Assembly (NCBI GenBank): GCA_964475835.1
Contig: CAYYYL010000017.1
Span: 1 to 59,270, forward strand
DNA length: 59,270 nucleotides
Source of the DNA: JABDCI01 sp964475835
Lineage (GTDB): Bacteria > Verrucomicrobiota > Verrucomicrobiia > JABWAM01
Direction: 5' to 3'
In this document: piece by piece, positions 41,004 to 50,300 of the stretch
Numbering within the stretch: position 1 is the stretch's first letter
Layout of the letters: every line of letters begins with the position of its first letter
Made by a program: the position numbers and the translations under genes
The notes under the pieces: generated by a model
Told to the model about the DNA's origin: nothing
Seen by the model: the letters and a program-made list of their open reading frames with translations, nothing else
Database searches by the model: none

Positions 41004-42165
41004 ATTCCGCACGGGCACCCAGCGAAACAATCTCAGTCACGCGACGACGTGCAAGGGAATGGCCCCGCCGGATCTTTTCAAATTCAGTCAGCGCCATGCC
41101 GATCACCTGATCCATGTTGTAGTAACGGTAGGTGGCAAGCCGACCGACAAAATGAACGCCCTGAGTCTCGAGTTCCATCGCAAGAGCGGCGTATTTTTCG
41201 TAAAGCTCCCGGCTCGCTGGCGCAGGAATGGGATAGTAGGGATCACCCACCGCCCGGGGATATTCCCGCACGATGGTGGTTGTCGCCAGTTTCTGTCCGG
41301 TTGCATGTTTGTACTCCACGATCCGGGTGAAATCATTCTCGTTCGGATAGTTCACCTGCATCGCCGCCTGAAATGTCTTCTGATTCAGATTCTCGGCCTC
41401 GAACTTCAAGGAGCGATAGGGCAGGCGTCCAAAGCGATGATCGAAGAAGGCATCCACAGGGCCGGTGTAGATCACCCGGCGGGCGATTACATGGGGAAGA
41501 AGATCACGATAGTCGGTGTAGAGTAGAACCCGGATACGGGGATGCAAAAGGAGTTTTTCAAACAGCTTGTGATATCCCTGCCTCGGCAGCGCCTGGAACT
41601 TGTCGTTGAAATACCGGTCATCCTGATTCGTACGGACCGGAATGCGGCGGCAGACCGAGGCGTCGAGATCCCGGGGTTCACATCCCCACTGTTTGCGGGT
41701 GTAGCCGAGATAAAATTTGCGGTAAAGATCCTCGCCAACCTGCGCAAGCATCGCCTCCTCGGAATTCGCCGGGTTTTCGATCGAAACCCTCATCGCCTGG
41801 AGGCGATGCTCCATTTCTGCGGAATCACACTTCAAACCATAAACCGCGTTGAACGTATCGAGATTGATGGGAAAGGGATAAAGCCTGCCACCCACGGAAG
41901 AGAGAATTTTGTAATCCACCTTATGCCAATCCGTAAAACGCGAGAGATAGTTCACGATGGCATCGGAATTCGTCCGAAACCAGTGGGGTCCATAGGAATG
42001 AATCAAAACCCCGTTCCTGTCGAATTGATCGTGGGCATTCCCCCCCACATGACCGCGCTTCTCGGCAACAAGCACATTCCATCCCAATTCCTCGGCACAG
42101 CGCTCCGCGAGAACGGATCCCGCAAATCCGGATCCCACCACCAGAAGATCAACGTGAATGGCCAT
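40990..42165 (-). CDS. glf: UDP-galactopyranose mutase
   Basis: The 391 aa FAD enzyme has VVGSGFAGSVLAERC at residues 9-23, VGGNAHDQFD as the flavin stretch and YGPHWFRTN. It has the usual length. It interconverts UDP-galactopyranose and UDP-galactofuranose in the cytoplasm, so the glycan made by this region probably contains Galf. The gene overlaps the methyltransferase downstream and diverges from a giant glycosyltransferase gene across a 208-base gap without sites I can name. Its identity is secure; the transferase that uses UDP-Galf is not identified. Confidence 0.95.
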   Translation of the reverse strand: MAIHVDLLVVGSGFAGSVLAERCAEELGWNVLVAEKRGHVGGNAHDQFDRNGVLIHSYGPHWFRTNSDAIVNYLSRFTDWHKVDYKILSSVGGRLYPFPINLDTFNAVYGLKCDSAEMEHRLQAMRVSIENPANSEEAMLAQVGEDLYRKFYLGYTRKQWGCEPRDLDASVCRRIPVRTNQDDRYFNDKFQALPRQGYHKLFEKLLLHPRIRVLLYTDYRDLLPHVIARRVIYTGPVDAFFDHRFGRLPYRSLKFEAENLNQKTFQAAMQVNYPNENDFTRIVEYKHATGQKLATTTIVREYPRAVGDPYYPIPAPASRELYEKYAALAMELETQGVHFVGRLATYRYYNMDQVIGMALTEFEKIRRGHSLARRRVTEIVSLGARAEYAAA

Positions 42166-42373
42166 GGTGCGATGTCAATTTTAAGATCTTGAAAATTTAA
42201 AACGCTTGTCATTTTTCCTGATTGAAAATGATCGGCTTCAAGGAGGGATTGGTGAATGGTTCCCTCATCATTCTATCGGCAAAAAACAGGTCAAAATAAG
42301 CTCCTTACGGGGGCTGATATTGATCTCGGACGAGGTTTGGTGTCTCATGTCTCCAACTTGAAAAGCTGCTGAA

Positions 42374-44938
42374 ATGAGCCGAGATTTTTTCCGATTGCAG
42401 ATGGATGATCAGATTCCCGTCGCGGGAAAGCCTCCCTTGATTTCCATCATTCAGCAGGGACGGAACGACGGGCATATGGGGAATTTCCTCTACCGTCTGG
42501 CGACCAGCATCAACCAGACCGCCCGTACCATCTGCCAGCTCCAAGCGGAAAACGAAGTGGAGATCATTCTCGGCGACTGGGGTAGCGATCATCCCTTGTA
42601 CCAAGCGCTTGAGCTAAGCAACGACGCCAAGCGAGTTCTCAAAATTGCAACGGTGTCTCCGGCGCTTGCCGCACGATACAACCGGGATTCCCAATATTCC
42701 CAAGTCCATCCTCCCAACGTTGCGGCGCGCCGCGCCCGGGGTGACTACCTGATGTATTTTGACGGGGACACCTACATCCCCCAAGACACCATGCGCAAGC
42801 TACTGGACGCCGTGCGCGCAGGGAGCATCGGTGGCGTCGATCTGAAGCGCACTCTTTTTGGCTCCTCGCGCTATCACATCCCGAAGGATTTCAATTTCCA
42901 CAATCCGTCACTCGAGGAAATCGACCGTCACATCGCCGCCCACCGGACCACGTACATTCACGAAAAGATCAACACCCGGAATTTTGAAGGCGCGACCAAC
43001 GGTCTCTCCCTTCCTCGATCCGAATTTCATCGCGCACGCGGTTTTGATGAATCCCTGATCTACTGGGGCTGGTGGGACATCGAGTTCTACCATCGCATCC
43101 GGGCCCAGAACTTCGGCTTTGCGGACTGGGAGGACTTTGGACTCGTCTTCTATCACCTTGAACATTTCAACAATTCCCAAAAGCGATCTCTCGCCACGGA
43201 AAATCCCCGACGCATCAACGAACAGCACATGCCCGCGCAATTCGCCTCCAATGGGGAAAATTGGGGACTTGGAAACGAACACGTGCCGATCATTTCATGG
43301 ACTCCTGTTGTAAGGCAGACCGTCTCCAACAATACACCCTCCATGACAGCCGACGCGCGGGAGGCCCTCGAAACCATTCTCCCTCCGCAGATTCACAATG
43401 ACGATTTCTACGAGGCCCTCCGCGCCATTGTCCTGCAGAACGAGCTCGGAACGATTCTCGAAATCGGAAGCAGTTCGGGACAGGGCAGCACCCAGGCGTT
43501 TGTCTCCGCCATTCTCGAAAAGAAAACAGCGAAACCCACCCTCTTCTGCATCGAGGCATCCCGGACCCGCTTCCAGGCGCTCGCCAATTTCTACAAAGAT
43601 CATGATTTCGTCCGGTGCATCCACGCATCCTCGGTCCCCTTGAGTGAGTTTCCTTCCGAAGAGGAGATTACACGCTTCCATTCGACACGGCGCAGCAAAC
43701 TGAATGAACACCCGGTCGAGGAGGTGTTGAAGTGGCTTCGCAACGACATCAACTACGTGCAGAGCGCGGGCGCCCCCGACGACGGCATCGACCGGATCCG
43801 GCGTGATCACCGCATCCAGACCTTTGACATGGTGCTCATCGACGGCTCGGAGTTTCTTGGAAAAGCGGAGCTCGCCCGTCTCATGGGAAGCCGGTTTATC
43901 GCGCTGGACGACACGATGACGTATAAGAATTTCGAGACGCGTGAAATGCTTTTGAATCACCCCGACTACCGTCTCCTCACGGAAAACATTCACTCCCGCA
44001 ACGGATGGGCCATCTTTGAACGAAAGGCCCCCGTTTCCGTTCAAGCATCCTCCTCCCCCCGATTCAGCGTGGGTATGATCGTATTCAATGCGGAGCTCTT
44101 CCTGCAAACATGCCTTGAGGCGATCTACGATTTCGCCCACGAGATCCTGATCGCAGAGGGATCCTGTCCCCAGGCGCGTTGGGATGCCAATGCAGAGGGT
44201 ACCTCCCGGGATCGCACCCTCGAAATCATCCGCAACTTCCCGGACCCACAACACAAGATCCGCCTCGTCGCATCCCGTTCATGGGAACACAAGGACGAAA
44301 TGGTGGAGGCGTATCTCTCCAAGGTGACCGGGGACTATGTGTTTCACGTCGACAGCGATGAAATCTGGCTGCGGGAAACACTCGAAAAAATCCGAGCCAT
44401 TCTCGCGAAGGATTCCTCCATCACCTGTCTCGAATTTCATCCGCTCCATTTCTGGCACAATTTCCAGACCGTTCTCGTGGAAGGACACTGGGAGGAGCCG
44501 TTCATGCGGATTTTCAAATACGAACCCGGCGCGCGATGGAAAAGTCACGAACCCCCCATTCTGTTGAATCCCCAGGGTGTCCCTTACAACAACATTCGAA
44601 AGGTGAATGCCACGCGGGAATGGGGACTGAGCTTTCATCACTACTCCTATCTCACTCCAGAGCAGGCGAAGTGGAAGAGCAGGTTTTTTCGCATGTATGG
44701 CATGGATGCGCCCTCGAGCGATCATTCCACTTCGGTCGGCATGACAAGCGACTGGTACGAAAAAGTGTGGCTTCCGTGGGCCAAGGATCCTACGCGCATC
44801 GAAGCAATTTACGGAACGTCGCCTGGCGGCGGTCCTGCCTGGCGGGCCGTCGGAAAAACCATGAAATATCCCGGCGCTCATCCGCCCGAAATTTTACGTC
44901 ATCCCCTCTGGAACAATCCGCAGTTCCACATCCGGTAG
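42374..44938 (+). CDS. Three-part protein: GT2-like, methyltransferase-like, GT2
   Basis: An 854 aa protein. Residues about 15-300 are GT-A-like with MYFDGDTYIP holding the DxD-type metal site and WGWWDIEFYHRIR late in the fold. About 330-555 is a SAM-binding or hydroxylase-like module with ILEIGSSSGQGS, ending in a DDTMTY segment. About 565-854 is a second GT2 with FSVGMIVFNA and FHVDSDEIW. No membrane segments. Two transferases and a modifying domain in one chain suggests it adds a repeat unit and modifies it. The start ATG lies in a gap divergent from glf; no good promoter was recognised. Confidence 0.75.
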   Translation: MSRDFFRLQMDDQIPVAGKPPLISIIQQGRNDGHMGNFLYRLATSINQTARTICQLQAENEVEIILGDWGSDHPLYQALELSNDAKRVLKIATVSPALAARYNRDSQYSQVHPPNVAARRARGDYLMYFDGDTYIPQDTMRKLLDAVRAGSIGGVDLKRTLFGSSRYHIPKDFNFHNPSLEEIDRHIAAHRTTYIHEKINTRNFEGATNGLSLPRSEFHRARGFDESLIYWGWWDIEFYHRIRAQNFGFADWEDFGLVFYHLEHFNNSQKRSLATENPRRINEQHMPAQFASNGENWGLGNEHVPIISWTPVVRQTVSNNTPSMTADAREALETILPPQIHNDDFYEALRAIVLQNELGTILEIGSSSGQGSTQAFVSAILEKKTAKPTLFCIEASRTRFQALANFYKDHDFVRCIHASSVPLSEFPSEEEITRFHSTRRSKLNEHPVEEVLKWLRNDINYVQSAGAPDDGIDRIRRDHRIQTFDMVLIDGSEFLGKAELARLMGSRFIALDDTMTYKNFETREMLLNHPDYRLLTENIHSRNGWAIFERKAPVSVQASSSPRFSVGMIVFNAELFLQTCLEAIYDFAHEILIAEGSCPQARWDANAEGTSRDRTLEIIRNFPDPQHKIRLVASRSWEHKDEMVEAYLSKVTGDYVFHVDSDEIWLRETLEKIRAILAKDSSITCLEFHPLHFWHNFQTVLVEGHWEEPFMRIFKYEPGARWKSHEPPILLNPQGVPYNNIRKVNATREWGLSFHHYSYLTPEQAKWKSRFFRMYGMDAPSSDHSTSVGMTSDWYEKVWLPWAKDPTRIEAIYGTSPGGGPAWRAVGKTMKYPGAHPPEILRHPLWNNPQFHIR

Positions 44939-44970
44939 ATGTTTGTCTCAATCGCGGATAGGTTCGGTCC

Positions 44971-45044
44971 ACCACAAAGGACACGAAGAGCACGAAGTTT
45001 TGAAAAAGAAACAGCCGTTTCGTGTTTTTCGTGCCCTTCGAGGT
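44971..45044. repeat. Gene-less CACGAAG-family palindrome, 74 bases
   Basis: The left arm (44971-44999) carries CACGAAG-type units and the right arm (45019-45044) carries their degenerate complements, CTTCGTG-like with mismatches. About 19 bases lie between. It sits in the 120-base gap between two convergent genes, so a terminator-like role in both directions is possible. Confidence 0.7.
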
Positions 45045-45058
45045 AAAAAGATCGTCCC

Positions 45059-45727
45059 TTACCGAAACGTCGGCACCTGCTTCTGCAACTCGTACATGCG
45101 TTCAGGAGGAATGTAGTGAAAGGTGATCGGACGCTCGACAATTCCCTCCTTCCCCTGATGGACCAGTTCCTGGTTTGCGATTTCGGGCGGCTGGCTGTAG
45201 ATCCCAGGGGTGTTCACCAGCCGGATCCCCTGCTCGGCCATGCAGACACCCACCGTCACATCGCTGAATGGATAGAGTTTGCAGGTGCGAAGGGGAACGC
45301 TCAACTGGGACAACGCCTTGCGGCTTAGCAGAAATCCGGCCCCCCCGCTCGGATAGTGCAGTTTCGGCAGATCCGGGAAGTGATAGATCTCCTGACAATA
45401 ACAGACACTTTCGTCGGGATTTTTGTCCTTCAGGAAGTCCCTCAATGCATCCACATAGATGAATGTGTCGTCATCACACACCATCACCCAATCCAGTGAG
45501 GGACCCCCGAGACGTTCCCACGAAAGGATCAGGGCGAGCACGGCCTTGATACTGGCGGATTGATAGTCGGACGGCACTTCAAGCGGTATGAATTGCGGCG
45601 ATTCGCCTTTTTCGTCCGTGAAAAAGAACACGGACTCCTCGATCCCCTTCCCCCACGTCTCACGAATCGCGCGGACCCGCGTGGCGTGATATTTGCCGGT
45701 GGTCACCACTAAAAATGCGATTCTCAC
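45059..45727 (-). CDS. Fringe-like (GT31-type) glycosyltransferase
   Basis: About 222 aa. TTGKYHATRVRAIRETWG at the N-terminus matches the R-x-x-I-R-x-T-W signature of Fringe and beta-1,3-galactosyltransferases. MVCDDDTFIYV contains the DDD metal-binding motif. YPSGGAGFLLSRKAL is the classic GGAG(F/Y)xLS region, and FSDVTVGVCM carries the ED/SD-V-x-x-G segment. This fold is best known in animals. No TM anchor is present. There is no ATG; a GTG at 45727 (or TTG at 45736) is the likely start, with no clear ribosome binding site. It lies alone on the minus strand between two repeat arms. Confidence 0.78.
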   Translation of the reverse strand: MRIAFLVVTTGKYHATRVRAIRETWGKGIEESVFFFTDEKGESPQFIPLEVPSDYQSASIKAVLALILSWERLGGPSLDWVMVCDDDTFIYVDALRDFLKDKNPDESVCYCQEIYHFPDLPKLHYPSGGAGFLLSRKALSQLSVPLRTCKLYPFSDVTVGVCMAEQGIRLVNTPGIYSQPPEIANQELVHQGKEGIVERPITFHYIPPERMYELQKQVPTFR

Positions 45728-45775
45728 AAAAATCAAAACGGAATGGGTTGCACAGATTGATAACGCAGCGTCTTT

Positions 45776-45807
45776 TTACACCACGATGGACGGGAAGCGC
45801 ACGAAGT
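45776..45807. repeat. Degenerate single CACGAAG-family arm
   Basis: The stretch ACCACGATGGAC, then GGGAAG and GCACGAAG, follows the left-arm layout with several changes, and no right arm was found. It lies in the 162-base gap between the Fringe-like gene and the glycosidase-like gene. The rest of the gap holds nothing I recognise. Confidence 0.5.
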
Positions 45808-45889
45808 AAAATCCACTTCCGCATCCAACCCCTCTTCCTTCTTTTTGACACAATATCATTCTTTGCCTCCGGGGGGAGACGGTAGAAAT

Positions 45890-47110
45890 TCACCGCCGGG
45901 GAGGATCAATCGGCATCCACATTTTCTTCAACATATCGAACGCAGGCCGTTCACGAAACTCCGGTTTGTCAGGATTTCCCCCCACTTCGATGATGCCAAA
46001 CCATTGTTCTGTGTCGCCGGGATCGTGCTGGATGGCATCGGAAGGCTTTTTATCCCCGGAATCGAAATTTTTCCACCACTGATCAAAGAGTTGATGGATG
46101 CTGGCTCCTGCGATATGGCGGTTTGCGGTGACAATATCCTGCCAGCGGGCGGCAATCTCTGTCGCCTGTCCGGCCTCAGTGGTGCTGATCATCGTGCCCT
46201 TGGGCGCAACGGAAACCCCGACCTCGCTTACCACCACGGGTTTGGCGGGATAGAGTACGGCGATTTCTTCAAGGGCGCCTTGATACGGCGTTCCGCTCGA
46301 ACTTCCTTTTTTATGGTGTTTGACCGACTCCGGCCAGTAGGAATAGAGATTGTAGGAAATCACATCGAGAAAATCATTTTTCAAGGGCTTGGGGGAGACA
46401 GGGGGCCATGTGTGATGGCTGACATAATGGATCTGTCCATAATGCTCGGCCTCGTACGTTTTAAAATAGTCCACCATTTCCGCTAGAAAGCATTCCACGG
46501 GATGTCCATGAGCCACGGCGGCGTAATGGCCTGTATACGACGTGATGTCTCGATGATGCCACTTTGTTTCCGCCACGGCATGCTCCAAAAATTCGTTTCC
46601 AAGTGTCACGTAAAGGATCTGCGATGAATAGTCGACGCCCTCGAGATGATGATATTTGTCTGTCAGGGCGCGAATTAGTCCTTTGACGTGTTCCTTGAAC
46701 TCGTCGCTTTGAAAATCATTCTTGTGACCGTGATAATCATCCGCCTCGGCGGAAAACCACAAACCGAGGATCACATAGATCCCCTGGGCTTTTGCTTGTT
46801 GAAAAAATGCTGGTGGAATATTTTCAGGTGACCCGGTCAAAAAGTAGACCGTATTGCAGTTCAATTCTTTGATTTTGGACAGAGCATAATGGTAATCCAG
46901 TTTGACTGGCGGTTGGGGTGGCATTTCCCCCGGCATGAAGGGTTCCAAACCCACGGACTGAATGCGGAAATTACTCCCCTTCAGCAAAAAGCGATTCCCA
47001 TCAATCCTGATTTCTGCAGGCTGCTGTACTGGGGAGGAGCTGGCCATTAGAAACCCGGTGGGAACCCCAAGAATTAAGACCCAAAAGGAAAATTTAAGAA
47101 TATTCATCAT
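45890..47110 (-). CDS. Secreted glycoside hydrolase-like TIM-barrel protein
   Basis: The 406 aa protein has an N-terminal signal peptide (hydrophobic to about residue 22). A beta/alpha barrel follows with LGNEF, giving a probable acid/base Glu 173, and VVVSEVGV, giving a probable nucleophile Glu 296. These positions fit clan GH-A enzymes, including GH5 and 1,3-glucan-active families, but I cannot name a GH family. It should act outside the inner membrane, perhaps remodelling the exported glycan. The nearest genes are a Fringe-like transferase and a divergent giant transferase across 249 bases with no clear sites. Confidence 0.68.
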   Translation of the reverse strand: MMNILKFSFWVLILGVPTGFLMASSSPVQQPAEIRIDGNRFLLKGSNFRIQSVGLEPFMPGEMPPQPPVKLDYHYALSKIKELNCNTVYFLTGSPENIPPAFFQQAKAQGIYVILGLWFSAEADDYHGHKNDFQSDEFKEHVKGLIRALTDKYHHLEGVDYSSQILYVTLGNEFLEHAVAETKWHHRDITSYTGHYAAVAHGHPVECFLAEMVDYFKTYEAEHYGQIHYVSHHTWPPVSPKPLKNDFLDVISYNLYSYWPESVKHHKKGSSSGTPYQGALEEIAVLYPAKPVVVSEVGVSVAPKGTMISTTEAGQATEIAARWQDIVTANRHIAGASIHQLFDQWWKNFDSGDKKPSDAIQHDPGDTEQWFGIIEVGGNPDKPEFRERPAFDMLKKMWMPIDPPRR

Positions 47111-47359
47111 AGCTTGAAAAGCCCTCTTCTCCCCAGACGTCCACCTTGAGGGATGGCGGAATGCAAACCAACACGAAACGATTCAAAGGACCGAGGACCA
47201 TAAGTTTAAATACAGTATCCAAGGAGCCCCGGAAGCCGATACACCCTTGCCTTTCATCCAATATCTCGTCGACCTCTTTCCCGGATTGATCTCAACTTTT
47301 GTTTCGTGTCTCATTCCCGCAACCATCCCTTTCCCCCTACGCCCGATCGCGCCCATGCA

Positions 47360-50300
47360 ATGAAACACGCGCTTCTTTCCTACATTCAGGCCCCGTTCCG
47401 TCTTCCACCGGACCACAAGGTGGAGTTCAGCAATCCCGGTATTGCCCGCGGCTGGGTTCGGGCGTTGAACGAGCTGGAGTTCCATGTCGATGTCATCGAG
47501 TGCACCGACACACGTTTTCAATCCGAAAAAAAATACGATCTCTTGGTAGGCCACGGCGGCGTGAATTGGGAATATCTCCGCCGCACGGTGGCCGTGGATT
47601 GCCCCGCCATCTATTTCTCCACCGGCACCTATTGGGAGGAGCACAACCGCGCGGAAGCGGAGCGCTTTGAATCGCTGAAACAACGCCGGGGCGTGTCCCT
47701 CCCCCTGGATCGGTGGATCACCCACAGCGAAGAGATGGCAAACCGCGACGCAGACGGCATCATCGCCCTGGGCAATGCCGATGTCGCAAAATCCTATTCC
47801 AAATTCCCGCTTTGCATTCCCGTCAACAACGCAGTGTACGCCGACAGGCGGTTTGAATCCCTGGAAAAGGATTATGAACGTGGACGTAAACGATTCGTAT
47901 TTTTCGGCGGAATCGGATGTGTCCACAAGGGGCTCGATCGATTGATCGAGGCTTTTTCCGGACTAGATTGCGAACTCTACTGCACGGGACAGATGGAGTC
48001 TCATTTTCTGGACGTCTATCGCAACGACCTCGCAGCGCATCCAAACATCAAACTCTGCGGGTGGGTCCCCCTCAAATCGCCGGCGTTTTATGAGTTGATG
48101 GACCTTTGCGATTGCGTGATTTTCCCATCCTGCGCGGAAGGGCAACCGGGAAGTGTTCTCGAGTGCATGAACCAGGGCCTGATCCCCATCATCAGCCGGG
48201 CCTGCCATATCGACGTTGCCCCCTTTGGAACGATTCTGGAAACCTGTTCCGTCGAAGAAATCCGTCAAAGCGTTCAGAGTATCCTTCAGGAGCCCGCCTC
48301 CAGACTAAGAGACCGATCCCTCCAAGCCCGGGCTGCCGTGCTCGAACGGCATACCGAGGAGATTTTTTGCACCAATCTAAAGAACGCTATTCAACGTGTA
48401 CTGGACGAAGCTTCCCGGAAAAAAGCCGACCACGAAAAGGAAGCGGCAGGCCGCCAGGCGGATTTGCAATCCTTGATCCAGCACAGTGGCAAACCTGCGG
48501 TGGTGGTGGATGGCGTGATCTTCCAACTCCAGGCGCATCGTCCCCAAGGCATCTGGCGTGTGTGGGAAAATCTGCTTCAGCATCTGGCCCGATTCCTTCC
48601 CGACTACGAACTTGTCGTGTTGCAGCGAAAGGGATTTCCGGTTCCCACATTCCCCGGAGTGCGTGTGCTGGAAGTTCCCACCTATCCTTACCTCACTCCA
48701 GAAGCTTCGTTGGAAAAGGATGAGCAAACCATCGGCAAAATCTGTCAGAAATTGGGCACCGTTCTGTTTCTTTCGACGTACTATTCCCATGCTCATGGGG
48801 TGCACAACCTTCTGATGATGCACGACATGATCCCGGAGGTCATGGGATACGATCTTCAAGGAGCGCAATGGGTCGCCAAACGCCGTGCCATCGAAAAAGC
48901 ATCCTCGTTTGTGTCGGTGTCCCACTCCACGCACCATGATCTTTCGCAATTTTATCAGGTGGGTGAACGCCCAAGCCATGTGATCCATTCCGGAGTCACC
49001 CCCCTGTTTCAACCCGCTGACGCCCAAGCCATCGAGGTGTGGAGACAAAAGCATCGTGTGTCATCCCCATACTTTCTCCTCGTGGGAAACCGCGGGGGTT
49101 ATAAAAATGCGGCCCCCTTTTTTGAGGCCTATTCGCGGCTTTCCAATGCCGGACAGCTTCAGATGGTGGCGGTTGGTGGCGAATCCTATCTTCTTCCCGC
49201 AGAATCCCCATACATCAACAACTACCCCATGACCTTCATCGAGAAGCTCTCGGATGAAGATCTTCGAACCGCCTATTCCGGAGCGCTGGCCCTGGTCTAT
49301 CCATCACGCTACGAGGGGTTCGGTCTTCCGATCATCGAAGCGATGGCGTGTGGATGTCCCGTGCTCACCTCGAAACTTTCCTCCATCCCGGAGGTTGCGG
49401 GAAACGCCGCCCGTTACATCGATCCGGACTCCCCCGCCAACATTCACGCCGCTCTCATCGAAGTGCAGCAACCCTCCGTCCGCGAACAGCTCTCCCGTGC
49501 GGGACGTGCCCGGGCGCGACTGTTCCGATGGGAACGATCCGCCTTCGAATACGCCAGCTTGATCCGGCGCCTGATTGGTTCCCCGCTTAGGGGAACGCCT
49601 CCTCTCAAGGTGCATCTCGCGGAATGGAATATCACTCCCGGGACCCAGAGTCTCTGTCAGTATCTACGTTCAAGAGGAATCGATGTGACGACACGCGGAT
49701 GGGGTGAATCGAATCCGTCCGACGGCACGTTCGAGGCATTTCTCCAGAAGGAACGGTTTGACGTCGTTCATTTTCAGCATCACGAAAAACTTCCAAGGTC
49801 ATGGATGAGTATCGCCGCGAAAAACGGCGCGCGTGTTTGTCTTGCCCTCCAGGACACCTCGCTTTCTTCCCATCCTGAAACGTTGCGGCAGGTGGATTTC
49901 GTGGCCACCGCGTCCCCTGAAATCGCCCGTCAGATATCGACTCTCTCTCCGGACACCTCGGTTGAAATTGTCAGCGAAGCGGAACAATGGATTTCACACT
50001 ACCACACACTCTGCGGACGGGGGGACAAACCCATGACCTCTTCTGCATCGGGCGCAACCGCCCCCCTGCTTTCCGCCATCGTCTCCGTGTACAATTGTGA
50101 ATCCTTCATTCGCGGTTGCCTGGAAGATCTGGTGGCCCAGACTCTTTTCAAAAAAGGCCGGATGGAGATCGTCCTCGTCAACACGGGATCCCCCCAGAAT
50201 GAGGATGCGATCATCCGGGAGTTCACCGAAAAATATTCCCAGATCCGGTACATCAAAATTCCCGAGCGGGAGACCATCTATGCCGCATGGAATCGGGGCA

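Noticed and set aside
47183..47926. Minus-strand 247-codon frame
   Set aside because: It overlaps the N-terminal module of the giant glycosyltransferase, whose motifs are clear on the plus strand.
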